A stretch of 64,000 bases of DNA, from assembly GCA_030428615.1 (NCBI GenBank), contig JAUIDN010000003.1, positions 124,001-188,000 on the forward strand, in the 5' to 3' direction. Shown here piece after piece: positions 20,301 to 28,819 of this stretch. Origin of the DNA: Alphaproteobacteria bacterium (lineage in GTDB: Bacteria > Pseudomonadota > Alphaproteobacteria > Sphingomonadales > Emcibacteraceae). How positions within the stretch are numbered: position 1 is the first letter of the stretch; each line of letters opens with the position of its first letter. Below the pieces are notes generated by a model. That model had not been told where the DNA came from, did not search any database, and was given only the letters and a program-made list of their open reading frames with translations. A program made the position numbers and the translations under genes.

Positions 20301-20486
20301 AGACGCCCCTTTAATCTGCGAACCCACAACAACAATCGTGTCGGTCTTGTCATCCTGTTCAGCTTGTGCCGCGTCTTGCGCCAATAAACTGTTTGGATGA
20401 AGGCAAGCTACGAACATCGCCGCCGATACCAATAATTTTGATTTCAGGTGAGATTTACCTGAATATCTCTCTAATTCTTTTGTCAT
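17325..20486 (-). CDS. Large TonB-dependent receptor
   Basis: Outer-membrane active transporter of 1053 residues. Signal peptide about 1-36 (ending SLLAQ), TonB box region DTIVVVG, plug with RNLGAGNTLVLLNGRRL and RIEVLRDGATAIYGTDAVAG, then a beta-barrel ending in the aromatic ADLRYTF. It has a GGAGG ribosome site. The plug motif and length resemble receptors for peptides or sugars in alphaproteobacteria and Xanthomonadales, but the ligand cannot be read. It is the last gene of the repeat-bracketed acetate segment and its promoter carries the 14-bp palindrome also found before the amidohydrolase. Confidence 0.92.
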   Translation of the reverse strand: MTKELERYSGKSHLKSKLLVSAAMFVACLHPNSLLAQDAAQAEQDDKTDTIVVVGSQIKGASVTAALPVSVLGEDQIAAVGAASMDEIVRTLPGSGNMSFGASGQNSVSFGINGARGDVASINLRNLGAGNTLVLLNGRRLVDHSGTQTNEQTVPEQTININQIPVMGISRIEVLRDGATAIYGTDAVAGVVNTILKDDYEGLEVSSRYGSSFGTGLDEHTMNAIGGFRVNNDRTRITFSVNRYERDGMLANERPYSENTDLRPLLEGIAGWEGDTDFRNNSTATPWGQFQLAQDGTTITSNGQQVTADTGRFIILPTSYTDANPGVSCTPLPGQPNDICITNLTALPSEYRFNQNSTRSLISDSKRINLFSTIVTEFENGWEMYTELGYYTAESRFNNGYANAGPLSHSPLYIPASNYYNPFGAAFLEDGVTPNPYRLPNLVGVPDEGIDIPWSGTLGTAYRFFETERRTTVQDESFRIVQGFRGEFKGWDIDTGFVYSESETLDRTAGRVSATAFINTLALNSPLAYNPFNGGGDYLTSGVDGTPNSPAQYNPFTIDVDRYSKSTLMLGDFKVSNPAIMELPGGDVGFAMGAEFRRTTYLDDRDDRLDGTIAYTLPNPFGTTLFGDVMGSSPTADTYGDRNVISVFGELAVPAISEDMDIPFVNSLDFQMAARFEDFSDVGSVIKPRIAASWYVVPDFQIRSSYSLGFRAPNLPQVSEGRNSRTVARADYYFCQAAVNKGLAADLGSCSNAILDADPGYLYSEGGVERFTFGSDELEPETNKSFSIGFTWTPEIVDGLTVTADFWRISQKGIIGVFGTPNHLALDYALRITGQGSNDAINRLAPTQDVIDFFAGSGLEPVGEAIQTFNPYLNLEGRVTKGIDLAVIYQLNDTSIGDFVFNAGATRLLKAEQTPSAEAMIIQSLNNPFVPVAAGGDLLEQNGRRPKWKASGSISWFNNNWAASLFGNYIGSVNDTSAINSDGDFWRVDSWFTTNASIAYTFDDGSLEGLQIKFGMNNIFDKEPPLADENLGFFTGLHNAMGRYGYADLRYTF

Positions 20487-20686
20487 TTTGTTCCTCCCGT
20501 TAGGATATTAATGAGTTTATGTGTGTATTCACTAAATTCGTATTTCAAAAATTTCGAAGTATTGGACGATTTATTGTTTTTATCAGCGCTTTGTAAAACC
20601 AACTTCAAATGTATTTGAATAATCTGCGCAGCATTTTCTCAACACCTCTCACTTTGCAAGAATAGAGATATCGTTACATAAAATCC

Positions 20687-20704
20687 CTTAGACATTAGTC
20701 TAAG
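20687..20704. promoter_or_regulatory. Palindrome CTTAGAC-ATTA-GTCTAAG before the TonB receptor
   Basis: A perfect 7-bp inverted repeat around a 4-nt centre, about 185 nt upstream of the receptor start. Its inner 14 nt, read on the minus strand, are identical to the site at 10040. A TAGAC half site follows 7 nt to the right. This is a candidate operator for a regulator acting on both genes. Confidence 0.5.
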
Positions 20705-20783
20705 ACGATTTAGACTTTGATGACGAAATCAAGTAATCAGCGCGAAGGATTAAATAAAAAATAGAGAATAGAAGAAACCTCCG

Positions 20784-20829
20784 CCTCCGAAGGCAGAGGT
20801 CGTGAGTTCGAATCTCGCCGGGTGCGCCA
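20784..20829 (+). repeat. tRNA-Arg 3' fragment, right copy of the 46-bp direct repeat
   Basis: Identical over 46 bp to 5221-5266 and in the same orientation. It again runs from the anticodon loop to the encoded CCA, with unrelated sequence on both sides. Together the copies bracket 15.5 kb, as att scars of an integrated element would. Confidence 0.8.
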
Positions 20830-20858
20830 AATTTGCATACCAATCAATCTAATAACTT

Positions 20859-21371
20859 TTAAGTATCCAGATTGCATCCAAGAAGGCCGGAAACCGCAAT
20901 GATGTTTTCGCTTTTGTCTTCATTTTTCGTTGTAAGGATGCCGGAAGGTATTTTTATGCCTTCATAAAGATTGCGCGCGGGGCCCGGTTTTAACCTGACA
21001 TTCAAACTCATTTCACGAGAAGAAAAGCTTTGCCGCGCAAAGAAACCCGGAATAACGATTTCACTCGCCTGATCCCGTTTCACACCAATCGATTGCCCAT
21101 TAATCAGAACCGTGGCCTGATCCGTTGCGATATTTTGCGTGAAGACAAGCGGGCGGGCGCTTTCCTCTGCCCATAAAAAGATTGCGCATTCGCCCTGCTT
21201 CATTTCCAGTGGCGGCAGGGTCGAGATAACATTGTTCGGGCGCGCGTTTTCGGGAACGGCTTGCGTAACTCCCGGCGGCCTTCCGAGTCCTACATCAGCA
21301 CCACATGCCGTAAGGAACAGAGCTGCGATGAGGAACAACATTATTTTCCCAATTTCACTTGTAATATTCAT
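20859..21371 (-). CDS. Lipoprotein encoded at the end of the T2SS operon
   Basis: Not recognised. The 170-residue product has a lipoprotein signal (MNITSEIGKIMLFLIAALFL then TAC, lipidated C23) and a small beta-rich domain. I chose the ATG overlapping the gspN stop (ATGA) with GGAG just upstream. Being the last gene of the gsp operon, it may act as a pilotin-like helper for secretin placement or as another T2SS accessory. It has no visible similarity to GspS, so that role is only positional inference. Confidence 0.75.
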   Translation of the reverse strand: MNITSEIGKIMLFLIAALFLTACGADVGLGRPPGVTQAVPENARPNNVISTLPPLEMKQGECAIFLWAEESARPLVFTQNIATDQATVLINGQSIGVKRDQASEIVIPGFFARQSFSSREMSLNVRLKPGPARNLYEGIKIPSGILTTKNEDKSENIIAVSGLLGCNLDT

Positions 21372-22135
21372 ACGCCAATCTCCATCGTTGCTTCCCAAAT
21401 TGTACCGTTCTTTTTAAACCCGCTTGCATTAAGCTCACCAATAACAGTCTGATTTTGTTCCAATTTTTCAGGAAGCATCAAAGTAATGATGCCGTCCTGA
21501 CGATTATCTGAGACCTCACCGGCGAACATAATTTCAATGCCGTTCTTTTCGGTCTGCATTGAAATTGTTATTCTGCCGTCCATACAATCTGCGCTCCCGC
21601 TTAAAACCGGGATATCGTCCGCGAGCTTTGAAAGAAAAAGGTTCAGAAAGTCCGTCCTTATATTAAAATCACCTGACCGACAAATACCATTCTGATCAAC
21701 CACAACCTGATCAGCATCTATTGAAATTCTACTTGGGTAAATCTGCCCGTTTTGCATAATATTTAATGACGTCGCACCGATTAAGGGCCCGAGGGCCACA
21801 TAGCCATTTTCATATTCACTGATAACAGTCGAAAGTTCGCTCTGATCGTTTCTTATATCTAATGCTGCTTCCAGATTACCTAAAAGTATCGATAGTCCGG
21901 AAAGGGATAATTTCATCTCCGGCCAATGCTGGTTTGCAAATGTTACACTCGAAAATTGTGCATCCCAAACGCTGCCACTGATGCCCCGACAATGAACGCC
22001 ATAATCCTTTAGATATCCGCCCAGTATTTTAGCCGGCAGGCTATAAAGACAAAGCGCGAGAAAACACAAAACAAACAGACCCATTAGCCACTTTACGGGC
22101 AATGTCGGCAGGGCGTTATCCAAAGTGGCTATCAT
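21368..22135 (-). CDS. gspN: Type II secretion system protein N
   Basis: Bitopic inner-membrane protein of 255 residues with one N-terminal membrane helix (about 14-34) and a periplasmic domain containing LSGLSILLGNLEAALDIR, typical of GspN. It overlaps gspM and the following lipoprotein gene by 4 nt each. GspN is present in only some T2SS and its exact role is unsettled. Confidence 0.82.
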   Translation of the reverse strand: MIATLDNALPTLPVKWLMGLFVLCFLALCLYSLPAKILGGYLKDYGVHCRGISGSVWDAQFSSVTFANQHWPEMKLSLSGLSILLGNLEAALDIRNDQSELSTVISEYENGYVALGPLIGATSLNIMQNGQIYPSRISIDADQVVVDQNGICRSGDFNIRTDFLNLFLSKLADDIPVLSGSADCMDGRITISMQTEKNGIEIMFAGEVSDNRQDGIITLMLPEKLEQNQTVIGELNASGFKKNGTIWEATMEIGV

Positions 22136-22614
22136 TTAATACCTTCCTTAAATTCAAACTGCCCGCGTAAGGTCGGCTGTCCCGAATTTTTTTGTAGTGA
22201 CACTTTTTGTGCGGTACGGCCATATTTCTCATCCAATATTATAAGCCAATTGAAAATCTGATCCGTTTTTGCTTCCTCAATCCAGAAGGATATTTTGTCG
22301 TCCGTACCCGGCTGAATGCGTGATATGGCAATACCAACATCCCGGGATGCGATGGTTGCCGCCTCCCTTATGGGCGTCCGGCTATCGCCGGGCGCTTCTT
22401 TCTCTACCATTCGGTCAATCATGACATCGGCAGACATGCTTAACACATTGTAATATCTTGATTTTTCTTCCTTCAATGCATTTACAGATGCCTGCTTTTG
22501 TGCCATCAGCGGACTGATTACGAACATAATAAAAGCAATCAACACTATCGCTACGCCGCAAATATAAATCGCCAATTGTTCACGGGCCGTCAGGTTTGAC
22601 CAGAAATTCATCAA
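22132..22614 (-). CDS. gspM: Type II secretion system protein M
   Basis: Inner-membrane platform protein of 160 residues. One membrane helix (about 13-35) follows a short cytoplasmic N terminus (MMNFWSNLTAREQLAIY), then a coiled-coil and a ferredoxin-like periplasmic domain. It partners GspL. It overlaps gspL and gspN by 4 nt. Confidence 0.85.
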   Translation of the reverse strand: MMNFWSNLTAREQLAIYICGVAIVLIAFIMFVISPLMAQKQASVNALKEEKSRYYNVLSMSADVMIDRMVEKEAPGDSRTPIREAATIASRDVGIAISRIQPGTDDKISFWIEEAKTDQIFNWLIILDEKYGRTAQKVSLQKNSGQPTLRGQFEFKEGIK

Positions 22615-23618
22615 TTGATGCCCTCCCGGATTATGTAACTGCTAAAAACATTTTCACCGTCCTGGCTGCTGTCGCCCTGAACAACGTCGAAACCTGCGGC
22701 AGATAAATTATTCTCAAATGATGTCGTCTGAGAAAAATTGACTGACGATATTACTAAGTTAAGCAACGGTACTTCGCTGGAATTTTCATAGCCAAGGCTA
22801 TAAAGCGCAACACCGGAAGTGTCATTCACCGCTTTAAAGAGCGCATTGGAGAACAATAAAAATTCTGGACCGCTACCACCACCCTGGCCATTGGACAAGG
22901 CTCTCATCTGCGCCTCAACATTTACAATGCGAGTTACTTGCGGATAGGATTTTTTGAATAATTCAACTGATGCATCAGCATACCTGTCTCGTTCGGTATT
23001 ATTTTCATTGATCATTATTCCCATATAGGCGAGCCACAATAAGAAAGACGCCCCCATCATCAGTACCAAACGTTTTGCCGCCTTCATGTAAAGTACGATA
23101 GGGGCACGCGGGCTATATTTACCTGTCGCGAGGCCTGCCCCTTCCGGCGGCTGTTCCAATTCATGACCCTGATCCACCGCTTGTTCAGAGATGATATGCT
23201 GCAAAATATTGTCAGGAACTGTGAATCCCGTACCGTTATCCCGGCGCACCATAATCCGCCCGCAATGGCGAACCTGCAACACGCCCGTTTCCGGCACATC
23301 CAGTAAAGCATAGTCAGGCCAGATGGCCTTTAGTATTTTTTCGTCCTGTGCCGCCAGATTAACGGCTTCAATCATCCATTTGCGGTCACACACTGCAATA
23401 AGCGCTTCGCCAGTTTTCTTTTTTTCCATGATTGAAATATGCGCATCTTGGCTACCACCGGCCAGATAATCGGACAATATGCCGGGTAAAATCTTTTCAA
23501 GCTTGGAAGCCGGCAAATCCGGAAGCGGGATACTAAAAGTGCTGACAACTTCGCCGGGTAGAATGGCTATTGCCTCACCGGTTATTTGACCATCAATGAT
23601 TCTAATCGGTACCGACAT
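22611..23618 (-). CDS. gspL: Type II secretion system protein L
   Basis: Links the GspE ATPase to the inner-membrane platform. The 335-residue product has a cytoplasmic actin-like domain (1-185; LPGEVVSTFSIPLPDLPASK, KILPGILSDYLAG), one membrane helix (about 200-220) and a periplasmic ferredoxin-like domain. The cytoplasmic part is somewhat short compared with 380-400-residue homologues. Three nt separate it from gspK; it overlaps gspM. Confidence 0.85.
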   Translation of the reverse strand: MSVPIRIIDGQITGEAIAILPGEVVSTFSIPLPDLPASKLEKILPGILSDYLAGGSQDAHISIMEKKKTGEALIAVCDRKWMIEAVNLAAQDEKILKAIWPDYALLDVPETGVLQVRHCGRIMVRRDNGTGFTVPDNILQHIISEQAVDQGHELEQPPEGAGLATGKYSPRAPIVLYMKAAKRLVLMMGASFLLWLAYMGIMINENNTERDRYADASVELFKKSYPQVTRIVNVEAQMRALSNGQGGGSGPEFLLFSNALFKAVNDTSGVALYSLGYENSSEVPLLNLVISSVNFSQTTSFENNLSAAGFDVVQGDSSQDGENVFSSYIIREGIN

Positions 23619-23621
23619 CAG

Positions 23622-24602
23622 CTACACCCCCAACTTTCTGTCAACAAGCGCATATGTGCCATCACCATTCAGTAATATCAGGCTTTCCAAATGGATTTTG
23701 GCATCGGCAAACGCCACATCGACGAAAATTTTGTAACGCTTGGGACTGGTGACGAATTGTTTTCGAATATTTTGGCTTATATTCTGGTCCTTGAGATAAG
23801 CGTGATTCCAAAATCTGGACACATGGTCAAAACCATCGCTTGGCCGGTCCTCAATCATCGTCATTATGTTTTCTATTGAAACCGGCCTCCCTAATAGCGA
23901 ATGAATTAATATCGCCTGATCGGGACGCACACTATTCAGGTTAACCACCGTTTCCATAGAAACAGGGTCAACGCAAGCGACTGACTTTAATGTTTCAATA
24001 AGATCGGGGGTGTAACCGGACACAAGACGCAGTTCATCAATATCGGATAATGGAAAATTAGCCGCGCGGTAAGGTACTTCAAGCTGAGAGTAACTGAAGC
24101 TTTCTGCACCGGCGGGCATGGGTCGATCATCCGTATCCTGCCAGTCAACGAGTGTTCCCGACAACGCTATCGCCGCCCGATTACCAATTCCCAGTCCTTC
24201 AAGAAGCCGTGTATATTGATCGTAACCGATCTGGTTAAGTTCGTACCCGCTGGCATTGTTGCGCGTCACCACCGAATTAAGGTTAAAACAATTCGAATAT
24301 TCAGCGATCCTGCCGCTTACCAGACCGCTTTCTATCGGAAAAGTTACTTTTCGCTCATCGATATCTTCATAGATGAGCGAAGCAAGTTCCATATTTTGTG
24401 ACAATTTCACTGCCTGATCAGCGCCGATTATCTCACCAGCGAGTGCATATTGCACCGCTTGATGCTGCTGTAGCTTCATCGTCGTGCTTTTCGTATAAAA
24501 CCCAAGCAGATCAAAAGCCGCCACCATAGCCGCGCTCATCACGGAAACAAGCAGCAATACCGATAGCAGAGCGGCACCTTCATCTTTTCTAATGAAATTC
24601 AT
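23622..24602 (-). CDS. gspK: Type II secretion minor pseudopilin K
   Basis: Tip pseudopilin. The start was set at the ATG with GGGGAGGG upstream, overlapping gspJ by 14 nt; a longer reading frame lacks a proper leader. The prepilin site is KDEG/AALLSVLLLVSV after residue 9, without the Glu at position 5, as is normal for GspK. The large domain (326 residues overall) has the usual helix-hairpin region (SGYTPDLIETLKSVACV). Confidence 0.88.
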   Translation of the reverse strand: MNFIRKDEGAALLSVLLLVSVMSAAMVAAFDLLGFYTKSTTMKLQQHQAVQYALAGEIIGADQAVKLSQNMELASLIYEDIDERKVTFPIESGLVSGRIAEYSNCFNLNSVVTRNNASGYELNQIGYDQYTRLLEGLGIGNRAAIALSGTLVDWQDTDDRPMPAGAESFSYSQLEVPYRAANFPLSDIDELRLVSGYTPDLIETLKSVACVDPVSMETVVNLNSVRPDQAILIHSLLGRPVSIENIMTMIEDRPSDGFDHVSRFWNHAYLKDQNISQNIRKQFVTSPKRYKIFVDVAFADAKIHLESLILLNGDGTYALVDRKLGV

Positions 24603-25218
24603 TTGCCCTCCCCACCTGAAACAGGCTTCGATAGCGATAATCGTGTCTAAATTCACCATCCTTAACGATCCAGGAAATTTCAATCGCCCGCGGCAAATTC
24701 ATTTCCTGCTGATTTACAGAACCATTTATCCAGTTCTCCCGCCAGATATAACCATCATAAAATTTAAGCGAGACATCCTGTAGATTCCACAAAATGATAT
24801 AATCACGATAGGGGGTATCTTCGGTGATATCCGGGCGATCAAACGCCCGCCTGATCAATTTATTGTTATCAAACCGGTATTCAACGGTCTCAACCGGGGA
24901 CCTTGTCTCGTCAATATTTGACAGGTCACTGTTATTTCTTGTGAATCTGAGTAAAGTGCCCTCCCGATTTTCAGTATTTAGACCGGTCACAAAAGGTCGA
25001 TCAATCACCTGCTGCAAATCGCTACGCAAATATGACCTGGCATCATCAATCATATCAAGGTGGTTTATTTTGCCGCTCATCATTTGATTGGCATCGGCGA
25101 AATTACTCATGATGCTAAGGGACGCAGCAGAAACCACAGATAAAATAAAAACTGCGACTAGGGTTTCAATCAAACTAAACCCGTCATCCCGTTTCAATAT
25201 TTCGGCTGCCTTATTCAT
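24589..25218 (-). CDS. gspJ: Type II secretion minor pseudopilin J
   Basis: Tip-complex pseudopilin of 209 residues. Prepilin cleavage site DDG/FSLIETLVAVFILS after residue 13 with Glu at +5, then a beta-rich globular domain. It overlaps gspI by 4 nt and gspK by 14 nt. Confidence 0.9.
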   Translation of the reverse strand: MNKAAEILKRDDGFSLIETLVAVFILSVVSAASLSIMSNFADANQMMSGKINHLDMIDDARSYLRSDLQQVIDRPFVTGLNTENREGTLLRFTRNNSDLSNIDETRSPVETVEYRFDNNKLIRRAFDRPDITEDTPYRDYIILWNLQDVSLKFYDGYIWRENWINGSVNQQEMNLPRAIEISWIVKDGEFRHDYRYRSLFQVGRANEFH

Positions 25219-25589
25219 GATGTCTTTCTAAATCCGGTGATTTCATAAAGTGGGTTTCGGTTTCCCTGTTTTGTTACACTGATTGAAATACTGGCAATTG
25301 GCTGCTGATTTAAATAGCCGACGGTCGCCTGCCAATTAAAATCCATACCGGCCTGCTGCTCATTTCCCGATGTAATGCCTGGATTTGGTGCTTTTTCAGA
25401 AATGGTAAGTTCGGTTAGCACATTTTCTGCGACGATCTGTGCCAGTGCCCGTTCGTTCAATCTGACTGTTGATGTCAATGCCGTGGTTTGCGTGGCAATC
25501 ATCGGAATAATCGCCAGCGATAATATTGCCATTGCAACCAGCAGTTCGAGCAACGAGAAACCATCTTCTGAAAGGACGGGCCGGATCAT
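25215..25589 (-). CDS. gspI: Type II secretion minor pseudopilin I
   Basis: Tip-complex pseudopilin of 124 residues. Cleavage site SEDG/FSLLELLVAMAILSLAI after residue 10 with Glu at +5. The genes on either side are gspG and gspJ; no gspH lies between gspG and gspI. Confidence 0.9.
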   Translation of the reverse strand: MIRPVLSEDGFSLLELLVAMAILSLAIIPMIATQTTALTSTVRLNERALAQIVAENVLTELTISEKAPNPGITSGNEQQAGMDFNWQATVGYLNQQPIASISISVTKQGNRNPLYEITGFRKTS

Positions 25590-25592
25590 AAA

Positions 25593-26057
25593 CTATCCCT
25601 CGCTCCAATTGCCAATATCAAGCTCAAGTCCTTCACCCCCTAAACGACCGTCAGCACCAAATGAAAAAACATCAAACGCACCATGCTCGCCCGGGATCAA
25701 ATATTGATAATCCTGCCCCCAGGGATCTTTCGGCAGTGATTTGATATACCCTTCCCGCCGAAAATTATTTCCTTCCGGTGCAACAGCAAGAGATTCTATT
25801 CCCTGCTCCATTGTCGGGTATTTCATCTGATCCATCCGGTACATTTCAACGGCCTGTGAAATGACACGTATATCCGCTTTTGCTTTTTCAACCATTGCCC
25901 TGTCCTGATTGGGCAATACATTTATGACGACAACCGTAGTCAGGAGGCCCATAATGACAATCACAACCATCAATTCAATGAGTGAAAAGCCGTCCTCTCC
26001 TTCGAGAAGCTTTTTACCACTGTTCCTATTTTCAAATATCTTTTTCAATATATCCAT
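25593..26057 (-). CDS. gspG: Type II secretion major pseudopilin G
   Basis: Main pseudopilus subunit of 154 residues. A long 23-residue leader precedes EDG/FSLIELMVVIVIMG with Glu at +5. The C-terminal domain shows KYPTMEQGIESL, LPKDPWGQDYQYLIPGEHG and FSFGADGRLGGEG, the calcium-site region typical of GspG. Confidence 0.95.
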   Translation of the reverse strand: MDILKKIFENRNSGKKLLEGEDGFSLIELMVVIVIMGLLTTVVVINVLPNQDRAMVEKAKADIRVISQAVEMYRMDQMKYPTMEQGIESLAVAPEGNNFRREGYIKSLPKDPWGQDYQYLIPGEHGAFDVFSFGADGRLGGEGLELDIGNWSEG

Positions 26058-26074
26058 GACCTACTCCGTTTTTT

Positions 26075-27298
26075 CTACATTAAAACCAGACTGTTTAAGC
26101 GCATAATCGGAAGCATGATCGACATCACAATGATACCAACCATTAACCCCATAATGATGACAATCATCGGCTCTAACAGGCTAAGTGCTTTTTGCGTAAA
26201 TCCGTCAAATTCGCTTTCAAGATAATCGGCAACTTTCAACAGCAAATAAGAAAGTCTGCCACTTTTCTCCCCCATCGAGCACATATAAACAAGCAACGAA
26301 GAAAAAACGCCGGTTTGTTTCATTGCGGTTGAGAGGGCATGACCATCCCTCACGTTCAAATAAACTTTATCAATCGCGTCGCGGATGACTTCGTTTGATA
26401 CTGTTTCTTTCGCCGCATGAATACTTTCAAGCACAGGACCACCACCTTCAATCAATGTCCCCATGGTTCTGGCGAACCTTGCGCTTGAAACCGAAAGAAC
26501 AAGCCTGCCGATAATCGGAATTTTCAAAAATAAACCATGCATCCATAACCGAAATGGCTTTTGTTTACCCGCGACCTTGACAGCGCCAATCAGCAGTACA
26601 ATAAAAATCACCAATGAAAATCCGTAGCTTATCAAAAATTCCGAAGTCCCCATGACAAACCTTGTCAACGCGGGAAGGTCAGCACCAATATCTTCGAATT
26701 GTGCCACAACTTTTGGAACCACAAATGTCATCAGAATAATAAGCACAGCCATCGCCACAATGCTTAGCACAATCGGATACACCATCGCCGTTGTGACTTT
26801 GTTTTTCACGTCTGCGCTTTTTTCGCTGTAATCAGCGATCCTCTCCATGATCCCCCCCAAATCACCGGATGCTTCACCGGCTTTAACCATTGACCGGTAT
26901 AAAGCAGGGAAACTGCGGGCTTCCGATTGCATGGCCGTGGAAAGTCTGGCCCCTTCGGAGACTTGCGATCTGACGCGGGTAAGGACATTTTTTACAATCG
27001 GCTTTTCGTTCTGAGAGGCCAATACGCTAAGCGCTTCTTCAATCGGTGTCCCCGCACTGAACATTGTTGCCATCTGGCGAGTGATTAAAGTCAAATCCTT
27101 TGAGCTGATTGAATTGTGATGAAAAAAAGTAAAATTACCCAACCGGAATCTGGTTTTATCACTGCCGATTTCAATCACAACCGGAAATAATGCGTTTGCC
27201 CGTAACCGGTTCTGCGCATCCCGTTTACTATCCGCTGCGATAACGCCTTTTTTTGTATTTCCCGCTGCATCAAGCGCTTCATAATCATAGGCTGGCAT
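26075..27298 (-). CDS. gspF: Type II secretion inner-membrane platform protein F
   Basis: Polytopic platform protein of 407 residues with two GspF domains (TRQMATMFSAGTPIEEAL and FARTMGTLIEGGGPVLESI) and three membrane helices (about 170-195, 220-245, 375-400). Starts inside the end of gspE (14-nt overlap). Confidence 0.95.
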   Translation of the reverse strand: MPAYDYEALDAAGNTKKGVIAADSKRDAQNRLRANALFPVVIEIGSDKTRFRLGNFTFFHHNSISSKDLTLITRQMATMFSAGTPIEEALSVLASQNEKPIVKNVLTRVRSQVSEGARLSTAMQSEARSFPALYRSMVKAGEASGDLGGIMERIADYSEKSADVKNKVTTAMVYPIVLSIVAMAVLIILMTFVVPKVVAQFEDIGADLPALTRFVMGTSEFLISYGFSLVIFIVLLIGAVKVAGKQKPFRLWMHGLFLKIPIIGRLVLSVSSARFARTMGTLIEGGGPVLESIHAAKETVSNEVIRDAIDKVYLNVRDGHALSTAMKQTGVFSSLLVYMCSMGEKSGRLSYLLLKVADYLESEFDGFTQKALSLLEPMIVIIMGLMVGIIVMSIMLPIMRLNSLVLM

Positions 27299-28814
27299 CG
27301 CTGTAATCCCTTAATTTGGAAACGCGCATAATTTCTTCCACAGTCGTTGTACCGCTCAAAATAAGTTCGCGGCCATTATCCGCGAGGGTTGCGTGATCTT
27401 TAAACGCAACCTCATTTATTTCCTGCTCGCTTGCACCGTTTTGAATCATTTCCCGGATTTCATCGGTTACAGTAACAAGTTCATAAATTGCAGTGCGCCC
27501 GCGATAGCCCGTATTCTGACAATCAACACAACCAACGGGTTTACACGCCATTTTCGCATTTTCCACATCCACATTCATCTGAGTTAAAAATGACGGTGTC
27601 GGTTCAATTTCGATCTTGCAGTTACTACAGAGTTTGCGAACCAGCCGCTGTGCCAAAATTGCTTTTAATGATGATGCCAGCAGGTATCTTTCTATACCCA
27701 TATCCACCAAGCGTGTAACGGCCGAAACCGCACTATTTGTGTGGACCGTCGATAAGACCAGATGACCGGTGAGGCTTGCCTGAACTGCCATTTCTGCGGT
27801 TTCCCTATCGCGGATTTCACCCACCATAACAACATCCGGATCCTGCCTCAAAATTGATCTGAGCCCGTTGGAAAACGTCATTCCCACTTTTGAATTTACC
27901 TGCGTTTGGCTGATGCCCGGCAGCGCATATTCAACCGGGTCTTCGACCGTCATGATGTTGCGGGTCTGATCATTTAAAAGGGATAACCCGGCATATAATG
28001 TGGTTGTTTTACCCGATCCGGTTGGACCCGTGACCAGTATAATGCCATTTGGCTCTGAAAGGGCATTTTGAAACCTTTTTAAGGTGTTCGGTTCAAGACC
28101 GAGATCCGCGAGTTCCAATTTGGCACTTTCGGTATCAAGTAAGCGCATCACCACCCGCTCCCCATAACGGATAGGTAACGTGGACACACGAACGTCATAA
28201 GCCTTGCCGCCCAATGTAAGTGATAGCCTTCCGTCCTGTGGAACCCTTTTTTCCGCAATATCAAGCCGGGCCATTACCTTAATACGGGATACAAGATATG
28301 GAGCAAGCTTCGGTGAAAGGGATGCCAGTTCGGTGAGGATGCCATCAATCCTCAATCGCGCCTTAACGCAATCCTCAAATGGTTCCAAATGAATATCCGA
28401 TGCGCCGGAACGAACAGATTCGCCAAGAAGCGAATTTAATAATCTTATGACTGGCGCATCGTCATCTCCGCCAAGCAGATCCGCAGATTTTTCGACCCCT
28501 TCCAGAATGCTGTCCAGATCTTCATCCTTTTTATCGGCCATCGACATGTCGATATCATCCTGAAGATTTCTGTTGGAATAGATGGTAGATAAAAGGTCAT
28601 TATATTCTTCTTCCGAAAAATTCTTGATGTCTTCGATGGAGCCAAAAACCCTGAGCACTTCGGGTATCATATCGCGATTTGCGTCCGGGCCCATGCAAAG
28701 GGTATACCCATTGTCATCCTCCCCAATCAGGATACTGTTGGTTTTCGCAAAACTGTATGGCAGCAAATGCGGGTCGCGATAATTATATACGCTGTTTTTT
28801 TCCTGTTTCCCCAT
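27285..28814 (-). CDS. gspE: Type II secretion ATPase E
   Basis: Cytoplasmic AAA-type motor for pseudopilus assembly. The 509-residue product has an N-terminal domain binding GspL, Walker A GPTGSGKTTT (about 263-272), an Asp box, Walker B (DPDVVMVGEIRD) and His box (GHLVLSTVHTN). A zinc module CSNC...CVDC is intact. A GTG 9 nt upstream overlapping the gspD stop is an alternative start. Confidence 0.95.
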   Translation of the reverse strand: MGKQEKNSVYNYRDPHLLPYSFAKTNSILIGEDDNGYTLCMGPDANRDMIPEVLRVFGSIEDIKNFSEEEYNDLLSTIYSNRNLQDDIDMSMADKKDEDLDSILEGVEKSADLLGGDDDAPVIRLLNSLLGESVRSGASDIHLEPFEDCVKARLRIDGILTELASLSPKLAPYLVSRIKVMARLDIAEKRVPQDGRLSLTLGGKAYDVRVSTLPIRYGERVVMRLLDTESAKLELADLGLEPNTLKRFQNALSEPNGIILVTGPTGSGKTTTLYAGLSLLNDQTRNIMTVEDPVEYALPGISQTQVNSKVGMTFSNGLRSILRQDPDVVMVGEIRDRETAEMAVQASLTGHLVLSTVHTNSAVSAVTRLVDMGIERYLLASSLKAILAQRLVRKLCSNCKIEIEPTPSFLTQMNVDVENAKMACKPVGCVDCQNTGYRGRTAIYELVTVTDEIREMIQNGASEQEINEVAFKDHATLADNGRELILSGTTTVEEIMRVSKLRDYSDASL

Positions 28815-28819
28815 GATTG

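Larger units (their letters stand above)
20487..20858. other. Promoter region and segment boundary
   Basis: A 372-nt interval with no gene. It holds the TonB-receptor promoter side with the palindrome at 20687, an extra TAGAC half site at 20711, and the right tRNA-Arg fragment at 20784. Just left of the fragment, CCTC and GCCT steps pair with AGGC and GAGG inside it to form a small hairpin. Confidence 0.5.
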
